Source: Nymphaea colorata (lineage: Eukaryota; Streptophyta; Magnoliopsida; Nymphaeales; Nymphaeaceae). Taken from it: a stretch of DNA of 64,000 nucleotides. The position numbers were made by a program, and so were the translations under genes. The notes beneath the pieces are model-generated. The model was not told where the DNA came from and made no database searches. It worked only from the letters and a program-made list of their open reading frames with translations. The stretch covers positions 7,951,682 to 8,015,681 of the forward strand of contig NC_045151.1 of the NCBI RefSeq assembly GCF_008831285.2. Direction: 5' to 3'. Shown here one piece after another: positions 11,163 through 23,660 of the stretch (its first letter is position 1; each line of letters begins with the position of its first letter).

Positions 11163-12605
11163 AATATCATATTGCATCAATAAAACTTGCCACTTGGCGA
11201 TACACCCATTATGGAATAGCTGCTCTAAGATATACTTAAGAGGATTTAATTTATAGAGTGACTACTCTAATATATACTTAAGAGGATTTAGTTTATTGAG
11301 TATTTTGATCTCACAAGCAAATAAATAATATCTCAGCTTCTGACACATCCAAACCAGCAACTTTTTCATGAGAGAGTACTTCTTTTCATATTGGATAAAA
11401 ATTTTGCTGACATAATGTATTGCATGATCAATGTGACTACCTTCCTGGTATTGTGCCAAAGCGGTGCCACATATTGATTCATTTATAGTGATGTAAAGTA
11501 GCAATAGCCTACCGAACACCAAGGGCTTTAGGATTGGTGGATTTAGAAGGTATTTATTGATCATCTCTAATGGCTCTTGGCATTCAAGACCCCATTCGAA
11601 TTTGACGCGTTTTCTTAGCAGTTGGTTGAATGGTTCACATCTCATTGTTAGATTGAAGATGAATCATCTGATAGATTGGATTTGCCCTGCAAACTTCGTA
11701 GTTCGTTGATATTGGTAAGTGGTGGCATATCGATGATCGCTTTAGCTTTGGTAAGATCTGCCTTGATCCCCCTCTTACTAACCATGAAACCTAAAAGTTT
11801 AGCAGATTCAATCCCGAACACACATTTTCGAAGATTCAAATGAAGTTTGTACTGTAAGAGTATCTCAAACACTTGGGCGAAAGTTTCAATGTAATCATCT
11901 CTTGCCTTAGATTTAATAAAGATGTCATCGATATATGCATTCATGATTATGTGCATTTAGTCATACAAGATAGCGGTCATGGTTCTTTGATAAGATGCTC
12001 CAGCATTCTTTAATCCAAATAGAATTACCGTGTAAGAGAAAGTACCCCAAGGGTGTGGTAAAGGTAGTTTTCGGCTGATCATTGACTGTCAATTTGATTT
12101 GGTTATAGCTCAAATATTCATTCATAAAAGAGAACATGACATGGCCCGCAATACTGTCTACTACTAAATCGATGTTTGGAAGAGGATAATCATCGACTTT
12201 ATTCAAGTCTCAAAATTCAATGCATAGCATGACTTTACCATTTTTCTTGGGACAACCACGATATTAGCCAATTATTGGGGGTAATCAATGACACAAATAA
12301 TTTTTGCCTTTAGTAGGTCTTTTAATCCATCTTTTACAGGTCCTTTTAGTCGAGGATCAAGCTTGCGCAGTTTTTGTTTCACTGACTTGCAATTGAAACT
12401 TAGAGGCAAACGATGTTCAACCAGCTGGGGGTCTAGGCCTGACATGTCTTAATAGGTCAATGCAAAAACTTCTTGGTGGCTTATAAGAAAGTCTACTAAC
12501 TTTTTCCTTTTCTTTCATTGACAAACTGGTGCCAATTTGAAGGATCTTAGGATTCTCACTGGTTCTAATGTTAATTTCTTCAATTGGATTGTTAATTAAG
12601 GACAA
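11163..12605 (-). pseudogene. Decayed RNase H and reverse transcriptase of element 2
   Basis: Fragments on the minus strand include AYIDDIFIKSKA (polymerase catalytic box), DYPLPNIDLVVDSIAGH, YLSYNQIKLTV, LECQEPLEMINKYLL and KLRYYLFACEIKILNKLN. They align in order with the element 1 enzyme, but stops and frameshifts break them into pieces of under 130 residues. A 50-base local duplication (CTTAAGAGGATTTA repeated at about 11234 and 11278) is also present. Confidence 0.75.
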
Positions 12606-12989
12606 AAGACACTTTTATTTTTGAATCTGAGTAAATTATGGTAATTCTCACTCGAGTGTTGTTGTAGGTTCTATTTCATCAACTACTTATTTGACAAATG
12701 GTTTCTGAGGGGACTCCCAAGAAAAATGAAGGAACTGAGACATGTTGAGTTTCGACATCTTGTAAAGAGGAGGATAAAGAAAGTTGAATAAAATTAAAAT
12801 TGATAATCATAACGAAAGATTACTTGCATTGAATATAAAAAATTCTTAATTTATAAAGGGTCCTCTCATTAGACTAGATAAGTACAAGTTAATATCACAA
12901 AATTTATGGGTGGATTTGAGAATAAAAGTGAATACTATCATCCAATAGGGTCTTCTTCAAACTTCCTTGTGGTATCCTAATCATCTGGT

Positions 12990-13755
12990 ATTCATCTAAA
13001 AGGGGATGATGATTGGTTGTAAGGCCACTGAATCATTGGCCTATAGCCACCTTTCAAAAGCAACTGAAATCCTTTAGAGTTTCTTATGAAATGAGCATAC
13101 AATGGATGTCTTTGAAAGCTCAGACGACTGCTTGAGATAGTATAGGCACTTCTGGATGATTCACCTATCTCCATGCTCTGCATCTATTCTTCTAAAGGTA
13201 CTCCTTTTGTTGTCCTTATGTTGAGTATGTTCAACGAGTCAAATGGACTAGGGAGCATTGGCTGTATCAACCTCTCGACTGGATCCTCTGCACGTATGGT
13301 GATGACAGATGGGTCAAAATTTCACTTGAAACATTGGTAAAAAGTAAATGGGATATCTCATATTTTGTGGATCCAAGGCCGTCCTAGGAGCAAGTTCTAT
13401 GATGAGGGTACATCCACCACATGAAATAAAATATAGTGACTGGGGCATTCGATAATCACGTCCATGATGAGGGTCCCTTTGCTATTTATGTTTCGACCAT
13501 CATATCTATAGATCTAGGTTTTATCAGGGTGATATTTGTCACATAGAAGTCCAAAGCATTGGCCATGAGATCAGGACAAACATTTAAGCCACTTCCTCCA
13601 TCGATTAATACATGTGACACAATCATCAGTGATTGACTGGTCCTTGGAAGCCCAAATTTAGTCTTCCTCAATAAGATGTTCTTACAAAGGGATGACATCA
13701 TCCAAATAACATGGATCCTCGTTTGAGGAGTCATTTGATAACTCATCATCACCAC
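12990..13755 (-). pseudogene. Decayed protease region of element 2
   Basis: The block VSHVLIDGGSGLNVCPDLMA (about 13630-13570) keeps the unmutated D-G-G-S active-site motif, in contrast to the Arg variant of element 1. The downstream part, with LYAHFIRNSKGFQLLLKGGY near 13100, matches element 1 as well. It is split by stops. Confidence 0.7.
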
Positions 13756-13769
13756 ATTGTAAGAGAAAA

Positions 13770-14620
13770 ACCTATGAAATAGGGGCCCAAGAGTGTGATA
13801 TGACCATAGTAATGATAAGTGTATCTAGGTTGATTCTGGCAATGATGATAATAATCCCAAATGATCTCTTCTTCAGCTACTTTCTCGATCAAACAACAGT
13901 ATTGTTCCAAGTCTGTTAATGCTCTATTAGTGTTTCTGAATAGATTGGATCGAGGTCCTGCGTGATTGAGGAACTATGATTGTAAAGCATATATGCATCC
14001 TTCCACATAGTCTGTGTTTTCAATGGTGAAGTGGGCGAGCCCTTGGCAAAAGAAAGCCAAGGTTGTCATTGCCATAGAAAAATGTTGGGTCCCGATATGC
14101 CCTCATATCTGAAAAAAATGGGCAATACAAACATCTAGAAGGTTGGTTCCGTTGAGGAAGGGGATCACACAAAGGATTAGTGCTTGACTCTTTCTATGGC
14201 TTTCCGAGATGAGGTGGAAGGCTCAACATAGACTCCAAATTTTTCATGTAGATTCTTTAGGTTGATGCATTGGTTCTCATTGTTTCTACTAGGGGCCGAG
14301 TTTTTCATCCAGTAAAATGAACTATAAAGTCATTTGCATTAACATTAGTTGGGTTCATGAGATATTGTTTCTCCAATGAGTTATTTGGATTATAAGTCGA
14401 GGTAGGGAGGTCTAGTATTTCAGCAAATTCATTCGATAATACAATCATTTCTGCTCATATAAACCAAAAGGAGGAGGTTCTTGGGTTCTATCACTCGGCA
14501 ATAGCATGTACCAAATTCTCATCCACTGATTGCATTCTTTTAACTGCCACTGTCTCTAGCCCACATTCTTCAAGTGAGAATGACACATCCAAGAGAATGT
14601 GAGATGTCAAGACCGATACT
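13770..14620 (-). pseudogene. Decayed ORF1 of element 2
   Basis: Nucleotide sequence from about 13770 (CTATGAAATAGGGGCCCAAG on the plus strand) is colinear with element 1 from about 6285. It runs through the ORF1 start region and its upstream leader (the shared CTGTCTCTAGCCCACATTCTTC near 14550 and 7061). No open frame survives. Confidence 0.65.
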
Positions 14621-15487
14621 ACTCAGGAGCCAAGAGTCTAGACTCAAGGAAAACATATGTAGACAATTGGGGTCTTTCGTTGAAGAGGATGTGATCATAA
14701 GAGAATGTGACATGACATTGGAAAGAATATATCTTTAAGTGAAGACTCTGAAGGATAGAGATTAATTTAGTGAAAAAATTTGACAAAGTTAACAAGGATG
14801 ATATGAGGTAGGGGTATATAATGAAGTTGTAAATCACCACTTAGGTTTTGAAAAAATTTTAAGACAAAGGGTATAGGGCCTAATTGAGATAACTGATTGC
14901 GTCACAATAATCCAACATCAAGTTATGCTTATATACCTTAGTCAAAAAGCTTAATACTAGCATAGATTCTTCCTTAGGCAACTAAGGATAATGTTTCTCT
15001 ATTTTCTGGTCACCCATCAATGTACTACAAATTACCACTCATGGTACTAATGAGGGGATTTTTCGCCTAAGGTGTGATCCACTTGTAAGGCTTAGACTTG
15101 TACTACCGCCTTAGACCAAACCCAGCAACATAATGACCGAGACAAATAGGTATTGGAAGCTTTGAAATATGAGAAAACAAACAAAATCAGTTGTCTCTAA
15201 TGCAATGTTGCCTAAGACGGCGATTGAAATAAGGTAGAAGAACAAGCATTGTTTTCAATCAATCCTTAAATTGAGAAGAGTTGTATTTGATTCTACATCT
15301 ATGTGAACATGATTGATCCTCCTCAATTACTCTTATATGCAATAAACCAAACACAACCACCAAGAAATGTAATAAAATGTTGATGAGGGTCAAAGCAAAA
15401 AAAAAAGGACATGCTTTAACATCAGCAATATGGAAGATGTTCAAGTTAGTGGAAATGCATTAATGGTAATTATAACCAAATGATGAT

Positions 15488-15507
15488 GGGTCCTATCACG
15501 GTCACTA
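15488..15507 (-). other. Mutated primer binding site of element 2
   Basis: The minus strand reads TAGTGACCGTGATAGGACCC, the element 1 site with C-to-T type changes. It lies two bases from the LTR end. Confidence 0.6.
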
Positions 15508-15509
15508 TC

Positions 15510-15757
15510 TGTTTGCATCTCAAAATTTATTTTAGTTTTTTGAGTGCTTTTAAAAATATAAAGTTTTATTTTTGAAATGAAAGAGAAATAGACTTACCCA
15601 TTGGTACGAGGATTGGCCATTCCCAGCACCATTACTGGGGGCAACCGATCTAAGGGTTATGTTTATTCTTGATGCATTTTATTTTCACTTAAATATCTTC
15701 TAAATTATAAATGTGGTGTGGTACTTGGAAAGAGTGTTGAAGATTTTACATCCTTAT
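15510..15757 (-). repeat. Truncated 5' LTR piece of element 2
   Basis: About 250 bases match the inner end of the element 1 LTR (7962 to about 8185): TGTTTGCAT, GGTACGAGGAT and TTGATGCATTT in the same order. Similarity fades near 15757, so the rest of the LTR is deleted or beyond recognition. Confidence 0.65.
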
Positions 15758-17574
15758 TTAATTCTATCTATTGAGATTAGTCTCATTATGTGGCCATTAA
15801 TAATTTCATGTCCTTATTACCATTGCCAAGTTCTCGGCATTATCCATGTCTGAATTTCTTTGGGCATCGTAAGAAATGACACATGCACTTTTATCCATCC
15901 GCAATTACATTATAGTAACCATATATGTATATTTTATGTGCAACTTTTGTAGGTATATAGACAAAGATTGAAACAAATATGTTTTTCCTAACTATGATGA
16001 TGTTGTTTTGTGGTCATCATTAGTTCACTACATTTAATTGACTGTGATTGTGTTAACAAAGTCAATACAAATTGTTTGTCTATTTCTCTCACTATTGAGA
16101 ACAAGGAGGTAAAATATGAACCATCTAGGATTTGCTAAACTATCGCTTTTAGATGTTAACTCATGCAAATATTTAATCATATTTTAGAATTTTTTATCGC
16201 ACCTTTTGCTTGTAGATGCATATATGGGGATCATGGCCACATGTGCAGATCCCCATGTAATGCTAAGGAGAGAAATGCATGTGACATATGTTTCTTTTGC
16301 ATGTGACATTAATAACTAAGAATGTGACCAAGATGGATCTTTTGTAGGAAGAGGAGTATGCAATTCTTGAATCTAAAACCATAGGAAACACAAACCCAAC
16401 ATTACGATAATAGTAGAATAGGTGCTACATCTGATGTTGCATCACAAAAAGAATACATCCATCAAAACCATAGAATGGCCCACCATTAGGAACATAGCAT
16501 AACAAAGTAGGTTCAAGAACAAGAAATTCAGGAAACATCATATTAGTACTCAGCTCATTAATTTCAAAAGTCTGTTCTGAAATTTTCATCCTTGACATTT
16601 GGACTTTGAAGATAAAGCTGCTGATTTATTATTTTAACCAAGTTTAATATCTTATTATAGCCATTAAGTAAAATCAATTTATACTACTTATGGGAGGGGC
16701 TACCACAGGTCAATAAACAGTCATAGAGATAACACCAAGTCCAGCTGCTAGAAATTGCTATATGACAGTCAGTGTGCATGATAAACTTGTACGGACCCGA
16801 AGGGAAAAGGTTTACATAACATCAACTTATTTTCTTCTTAGATCTTATTTCTTAATTCTTCATTTCACACTCACAAGAAAGGAGATCTCTACTAAGAAGC
16901 CTGTATGGAAGATGAGCATGAAGGCTACCCTAGTTTATGTATACTTTCTTTGCTATGTTTTCGGGTGGGTGTCTTTACTGAATTTTTGCCTTGAGAAGTA
17001 TTGCTTAAGCCATAGGGCATATTTGGACTTCAATATGTAGTGCAACTTTTACAAAATACATAGCCAACTTGGGGAGCCGAGGGGTTAAAAAGAAACAATT
17101 AGTAACACTGTATTTCAATACAAATAGTGAAGAGTTAGTAACACAACGTGAACTAGTTGTGACATTGTTTCCCTACAAAACATTAAAAATTTGCAGTAAA
17201 AAATTTCCTTAATAAAGCCCAACTTTCTCCCAAACCATACATATGCAAACTGAAATTTGCAACATATATTTTTGTTGTTATAGATAATTGATAACAAAGG
17301 CACTTTGTTGTTAATCCTTAATCATTAGTAACAAATATCATTTTGGCTGAGTTGAGCTTGCTTTAGAAAGCTCTGAAACATAGCAACACCTTGGTTGTGC
17401 TTGATTAAATCCTTAGCCTTAGCCTGGCAGCTTGGTTGAGATTGTTGGGCTATGATCCTTTCTATTAGATAGGCATGGATGCTTGGTCTCAATGATTATT
17501 TTGGTAAAATGTTTTAGAAAAAAAAGTAGTTTTAGAAATGGTTTTAAAATTGTTCATCTATAAAAAAAAAAAAG
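15758..17574. other. No gene recognised
   Basis: The stretch is AT-rich, with only short open frames; the largest is 92 codons at 16762-17040 and has no family features. It could hold the 3' LTR of element 3, but no TG...CA pair or matching second copy is visible. Confidence 0.5.
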
Positions 17575-17689
17575 ATGCCCCAGTGTGAGTATCTCTCACG
17601 ACTCAAGAAGATCAAGTAAGATAAGGGAGACAATAAAAGTGAAGCACTTGGCCATTGCTTGGAACAAGAGTACAAGAGGATTATGTGTA

Positions 17690-18700
17690 AAATTTCTTGA
17701 ATAGGAAAGTGTCAACAGGATCGTTGACTTCCACCCTATTAGCATCAATTAGCCTATACAAATTATTGGGTAGGGCTTCCTTGACAACATATGGGCATTC
17801 CTAATTTGGTACCATTTGCCTTGTGATTGTCCTTTAAGATGTGTAGTTGATTGTAGAACTAGGTCATTCACTTTGAAGCATCATTCAATGACTGACTTAG
17901 GAAACACTCTGGCCACCCTTTGGTGATATGCTTCAGCATGCTCAATCACTTTTTGTCTTTTGTTGTCTAGCAAATCGAGTTGCATCAGTCTTTTTGGCTG
18001 GTATTGACTCAATAGATGTTCTATAAGAGAAACAAAATTTAAAGCAACTTTCAACATATGCAATGGCAAAACCACTTCTTTTGTATATACTAGTTCTTTT
18101 GGAGTAGCATCTGCTAGAATCTTTATGGTGGCGTGATATGCCTATAAAGCATTATGCATCTTCTCGTGCTAGTCATGTCTGGTTTTCATTGTTCGCTCCA
18201 ACATGTGGATCAAGAACTTGTTAGTGGCTTCTACTTGGCCATGAACTTGAGAGTAAAGAGCCGAGAAATGGTACTTGATATAGTCTTTAGAAGAGCTATT
18301 TCATTTTTTTCATTTCTTAAGTGGGTCCCATTGTCAAAGACTATATCGTTCGGGACTTCAAATCTACACGTAATATTGTAATGAATATGGCACCACAACT
18401 CGCCCTTCTATGTCCTCGAGTGTGACAACTTCTACATATTTGGCAAAATAATCTGTTATGGCAAGGGAGTAGTTGTAGCCATTTGCAGCTAAATGAGTTA
18501 TTAGGCCAACTATATGAAATACGCACATGACAAAAAGGTGAAGGAGATGTTCCTGAGCGAAAATTAAAAGTCAGCCCAACATTTCTTAAAGAATTAGTAA
18601 CAATCTTTTTGCATAGTAGAACAATAATACAATGCATAAACTATTTGTTTGATGATGTCTTGTTAACCAACATGATCCCCACAATCTCCTTTGGTGGGCC
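17690..18700 (-). pseudogene. Integrase remnant of element 3
   Basis: The minus strand contains pieces such as EALPNNLYRLIDANRVEV (GPY/F-type C-terminal module, about 17790-17730) and QLDLLDNKRQKVIEHAEAYH with RVARVF (about 17980-17885), the usual helical segment after the catalytic core. Core and zinc-binding sequences are matched at the nucleotide level near 18340-18700 (compare 380-500 of element 1). This part is missing from the visible portion of element 1, so it gives the only view of this family's integrase C terminus. Confidence 0.62.
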
Positions 18701-19489
18701 TCCTCAATGACTTCTATCACTTCATCCTTATTGATACATTAGAAGTATTCAGTACTTAAACCCTTTTCGTATAATACTCTTACAAGGACAAAGTATCTTA
18801 TGGACATGTGTTGGGTTCCATTTTACTCTTTTTTAGATGTCCCAGTTGAGAATTCCCTTGTCTCAATGTAACTCAGAATGTCACAGTATCAAGGAGTTTT
18901 TCCTTCTTAGACATGGTGAATTCGCTTTGTAGCTTCAAAGGTGAGGCACTCTACATCTCAATTTCAAAAGAATGGATTTGCTTCATTAGCTCTCAATGAA
19001 ATAGTAGATCTCAAACTTGCTAGTCCATCAGTGATGGGGTTGCTATCCCTCTTCACCCGACCATACTTCTTCAAATTGTTGGACTCGCAAGATGGCAATC
19101 TCTTGCTATGACCCCAGTTTCTCATCTTTGACTTGTCATTCTCTATTTACTTGGTTGATGATAAGCTGAGAATCGCCAAAGGCATGTACTTTCTTTACTT
19201 AAAAATTTATCAAGGTGTGAAGCCCCTATATAAGGGTATAAGATTATTTCACTTTTTGTAGTAATAAGCAAAATGTTTGTATCCATCCCCATTACAATTG
19301 GATCTAGTGAATAACAACTTCCATGTTAGTGAAACTTCTAACATCAACATATCAAGGAAAACATCACTTACTTTTATCTCTTCATGCTAGGGAAAGTCTG
19401 CTCAATAGTCTACAATCATTTGCCTCATTATTAACTTTTGGGACACAACTCAAGTTCATATTTCACCAATAATACTTGTCATTTTGCAA

Positions 19490-20740
19490 TGTGCCTATTA
19501 AGGAACGACTGTTCTAGAATGTCTTTAGATGATTCAGGTTGGAGAGTACCCTAATTTCACAGGCTACCAAGTAGTGTCTCTCACACATCTATACTAGTAT
19601 TAGGCAAGTTTTTCTATGAGCGCATTTCTTCTCATATAGGACAAAACTATTGTTGACATAATAAATTGTGTTCAATACGACTTCCCTCTACATATTGCAC
19701 TAAGAAAACCACCACATGCAGATTCATTTATTGTATATAAAGCAGCAAGGTTTTACCAACACAAAGGTTTCAGAATGGGCAGGTTCAATTGGAACTTTTA
19801 TTGTTGTCATTCCATACCAATGGTGAAGCCTAGATGGTTAAGGGGCACTTTAATTTTAAATTTCAAATTTTAAGGGGCACTTATTTTTTAAAAAATTAAA
19901 AATTAATGAAGTTTATATATTTAAATAAAGTAAATTTTGTAGGCTCAACATAGCTCTGCCACGCTATGGACTCCACTCGAATTTGATGTCTTTTCTTAGC
20001 AACCAATTGAATGGCTCATATCTCACGACAAGATTGGAGATGCATCGACTAACAGCTTGAATCTGCCTTGTCGGCTTGGCAATTCTTTGTCCATCTTGAT
20101 CCCCTTCTTACTTACCATGAATCCCAATAATTTTTTGAATTCAGCTCCAAACATGTACTTTTTAGGTTTCAAATGAAATGTGTACTATAAGAGTCGCTCA
20201 AATATTTGGGCAACAGTTTCATCATTATCTTTGTCTTATATTTAATTAATATTTTATCAATGTAGGCATCTATAATCTTGCACATTTGGTCATGAAAGAT
20301 AGCAGTCATGGCTCTTTGATAAGTTGCATCTACAATCTTTAATCCAAATGATATTTTTGTCGCATAGCATTGTAAATGAGGTTTTGGGTTGATCTTTGAC
20401 TATCAATTTGATATGGTTGTGTCTGAAATATGAAGGAAATATAACATGGTCTGCCATACTATATACCAATAAAACAATGTTCAGGAGGGGGCAATCATCT
20501 TTTCACGTGGTTTTGTTTAGGTCTCAAAATTCAATGCATAATATGTATTCGTCATTGTTCTTTGGGAAGACCGTGATAGTAGCCAACCATTCAAGGTAAT
20601 CAATAGTGTAAATGAATTTGGCCTTCAATGAATCATCTAATCCTTCTTTAAATAGTATTTCTAGTTTTGGATCTAGCCTCTGCAGTTTTTGCTTCATAGG
20701 CTTGCAGTTAGAATTAGAACTGTCGGTTTTCAACCAACTT
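19490..20740 (-). pseudogene. Reverse transcriptase remnant of element 3
   Basis: Fragments include NCKPMKQKLQRLDPKLE and FKEGLDDSLKAKFI with DYLEWLA (20730-20580), matching the PVKQKLRKLDPRLEG block of element 1. The rest of the palm and thumb is recognised only as nucleotide similarity. It is interrupted by an unrelated AT-rich insertion (about 19814-19977). Confidence 0.62.
19814..19977. mobile_element. Small AT-rich insertion in the element 3 reverse transcriptase
   Basis: About 160 bases with no counterpart in elements 1 and 2 split the sequence between CATTCCA and CTCCACTCGAATTTGATG. The ends, GGTGAAGCCTAGATGG and CATAGCTCTGCCACG, form a poor inverted repeat of the GGCGGAGCTA type seen in many plant MITEs. 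Class and target duplication are uncertain. Confidence 0.35.
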
Positions 20741-21805
20741 AGGAACTAAGATTAACCTATCTACAAAGGTCCATGCAAAGGCCTCTTGATGACTTACAAT
20801 GAAATCTATCAATTTTCTCCTTTATTTTACTAACATATTAGTGTCAGTCTAAAGGATCTTAAGGTTTTTCATCAGTTCTAATATTAATTTCTTCAATGAA
20901 GTCAATAGCCAAGGTGATGGATATTTATGCTTCTAAATTTAGGTAAACTCTGGTAATTTTCACCTTAGTGTCTGACTAGGACATGTTTCATCAACTTTTT
21001 TCCTAAAAAGATGTTTTTTTTTTTGTTGGAGAGGGGGTGCTCAGGAGGGGAGGGAGAAAGAACTAAGACATGAGTTTTGACATCCTGCAAAGTGGAGGAT
21101 AAGATGAAACTAATCAAATTAAATACAAATAAACAACTTTCATCCTGAGACCTTTTGGTTTGCTCCATGTAAACATTTTCTTAATTCTTAATTCTTAAAT
21201 GTTTAAGCAGTTGAAGAAAATGGTGCCAAACTTGCTCAAGGACTTTTCTACTCAATGGTGCCAAACTTCACCATGAAATATCTTAGGCACTCATGACATG
21301 GACAAAATACCTCAAGTTCCGCACAATCATTTAAAGTAATTGAAGTACTTCACTACCACCATCCATTCTAAAACATCTCAAACTGAAACTAGTTTTTCTT
21401 TCAACCAACACATGAAACTTAATAACAAAAAAATCAAGTGCATCATTCTTATTTTGTAAAGCAATGAAATATGATGCATCTTTAGCAAAACTAGTAAGGG
21501 GATACAAACATTAGAGCCCGCTCTACAAAAGTCATTTACATAGTTTGGAGAGATTTCTTAGAAAAACTCTCCAATGCTTATCAACTAGATAATCAATGGA
21601 TGTAAAATTATAAATTTCACGTTCTGACTAAAATCTTTCTTTGAAAAGACATATCCTCACTTGTGCCCAAGTTTTTTGGGCCATAAGCCAGGAAGAGAAC
21701 TATCAATAAATAGTAGATTAAGCTCTTCCTCGAGCAAAAATCCTTTCATGCAATATAAAGGGTCACATTTATCACCTTTTTCCATCAAAGCATCCTTAAT
21801 TTTAT

Positions 21806-21911
<106 letters not shown>

Positions 21912-22872
21912 CAGGATTGACATCCCCAACTTAAAAGCAATCATTTATTTCTTCCACTATAACAAGAGGATCTTTACTTACTAAAGATATTAAAGCATTA
22001 CCTTTTGCTTTTTCTTTCTCATTGTCGTTATTCATTGTCCCACAGTGCTTGAAATGTATGGAACTAACATAATAATAGTAAATTATTGTGCTTTTTTACT
22101 TTAATTTAAGCTATAAATTGCCTCTGGTATGCAATTCTCCAAGACTACTTTCACATTCTTCATTCATGAAGAACTATAGAGTAAATGGGTTATCGAGTTT
22201 TTTTTCTACTTCTTTGTTCATAATACTACTATTGATACAGCTCACGGTCGATAAACAATTCCTGAGCCAAATTGCTTAAAGAGACTATCAAGGTTTCGTA
22301 ATTTTTTAATAAAGAATGAAATAACAATTTATCATGCAATCCATAAGTAAATTTCTTCTTCCCTGATGCAACTAGTTCACAACATTCTGCATTTTATTTA
22401 AATGCTTTTCTGTTAAAGATCTTTTCTTAAACTTCATATTTATTAATTGTTTGATATGAAGTACTTTACAAATCATGCAATTTCATGCACAGAAACTTTG
22501 TCGTAGATTTAATTGAAATGTGGTGAATGATCACTTCATCAAACTATTGCCTAATTATTGTCGTTCTTTATTTTCATTTGAAGTAGTTGCTAGTTTATTT
22601 CCGTTAATGGCTCACTTGAGTTTTTAAGACCAAAAAGTCATTCATCTTATTCTTAAATATTTGTCAATTTCTTTTATTGCGAGTAACCATTTTGTACGGC
22701 ATATTTTTCCTCTTAATTTACATGAATATTAAGAACAAATAATGCAACAGAACTGTCGGACGACCTTGTAACCAAATATTCAAAATGGGTACAAGGCATT
22801 GGTTCTCAATTCTACAAACTTGAGGAATCATTCTATATACAAGCCCTTTTCAGCTCCCTTAATGACAAAAGA

Positions 22873-22912
22873 ACTCTCTCTCTCTCTCTCTGACACACAC
22901 ACACACACACAC
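22873..22912. repeat. (CT)n-(AC)n compound microsatellite
   Basis: A CT run is followed directly by an AC run. Confidence 0.95.
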
Positions 22913-23240
22913 GCAATAGTATGTAAAGGAACCATATACAAAAGAAAAAGTTCTCACATACCTAAAACAATGACATACAAAGACTAATAAAAGCCCACAA
23001 TATGAACAAGTACGGACCTTTCTCATCAAACTGACATTTGACTCCACAACAAAGTGGATTCAGAAAATAATAAATTCATCAAATCGGGATGGACTCAAAT
23101 CCAACAGATGCACTGTCCTTCATGCTCAAGCTCAATATAACTAAAACATTTGATTTAGTTCATATTCCTTTACAAGCTGATGCAAGACGTGCTCCACGAC
23201 TAAATGGCTCATATGGATAGCCGCTCTGGTAAGGAGACAA

Positions 23241-23660
23241 AGATGGCAATTTGCATCAACGGTCATATAGGTTTACCCCTCCACTTATGTACATCAGGGC
23301 CGCTCTCAGCCTCACTTTCTCTTTAATATAGTTGCCAAATCGCTCGTAGTAAACTTTCATCAAGCGTGTCTTGAGTTGCATATCTCGAATCACTTGCTCT
23401 TTGCCCACGCTGATCCTCTTAATCTCTCACACATGGCTTTTACTCAGTATGAGGCAACATCTTGTCTGTCCAACTTCAGAAAGCATAGTCTCAGTGTACT
23501 CGATGCCAGTGGAAGGAAAAGGTTCACCTTTATAACGCCTTATTTGGGGCCTTTATCATTCTTATCTGCATAGGTAATACCTTTCTGCAACGGCAGAGAG
23601 TCAACCGCATTAGTACGGCCTCCCAACCTTCCACGATCTACCACTATCCGTCCTAGCGTA
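23241..23660 (-). pseudogene. Unassigned coding-like fragments
   Basis: Two minus-strand stretches look like old coding sequence. One (about 23415-23256) reads ISVGKEQVIRDMQLKTR, LMKVYYERFGNYIKEKVR and RAALMYISGGVNLYDR, then a stop. The other (about 23655-23550) reads VVDRGRLGGRTNAVDSLP then LQKGITYADKNDKGPK. Codon-like periodicity, charged helical composition and a final stop suggest exons or a pseudogene, but the family is not recognised. They are too far from the KH gene end (25916) to be part of it. The GC content is above that of the surroundings. Confidence 0.35.

Larger units (their letters stand above)
11163..15757 (-). mobile_element. Older Tat/Ogre-like element lacking gag (element 2), interrupted by element 1
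   Basis: This is colinear with element 1 on the minus strand: RNase H/RT (11163-12605), protease (about 12990-13755), ORF1 remnant (about 13770-14620), leader, primer site (15488-15507) and a piece of LTR (15510 to about 15757). It is heavily mutated, with no long open frame. Its left part (second RNase H, integrase, 3' LTR) must lie beyond element 1, outside the window. Gag is absent: protease-upstream sequence is joined directly to ORF1 sequence near 13768. Confidence 0.8.
17575..21165 (-). mobile_element. Decayed third Tat/Ogre-like element (element 3)
   Basis: Colinear minus-strand remains of integrase C terminus (about 17690-18080), integrase core and zinc region (about 18150-18700), RNase H (about 18740-19480), reverse transcriptase (about 19490-20740) and the linker toward protease (to about 21165) match element 1 in order. 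Protease proper, gag, ORF1 and LTRs are not visible. It is far more degraded than elements 1 and 2. Confidence 0.72.

Noticed and set aside
16762-17040. A 92-codon plus-strand frame with hydrophobic stretches
   Set aside because: There is no family signature, it lies in an AT-rich region and has no supporting context.
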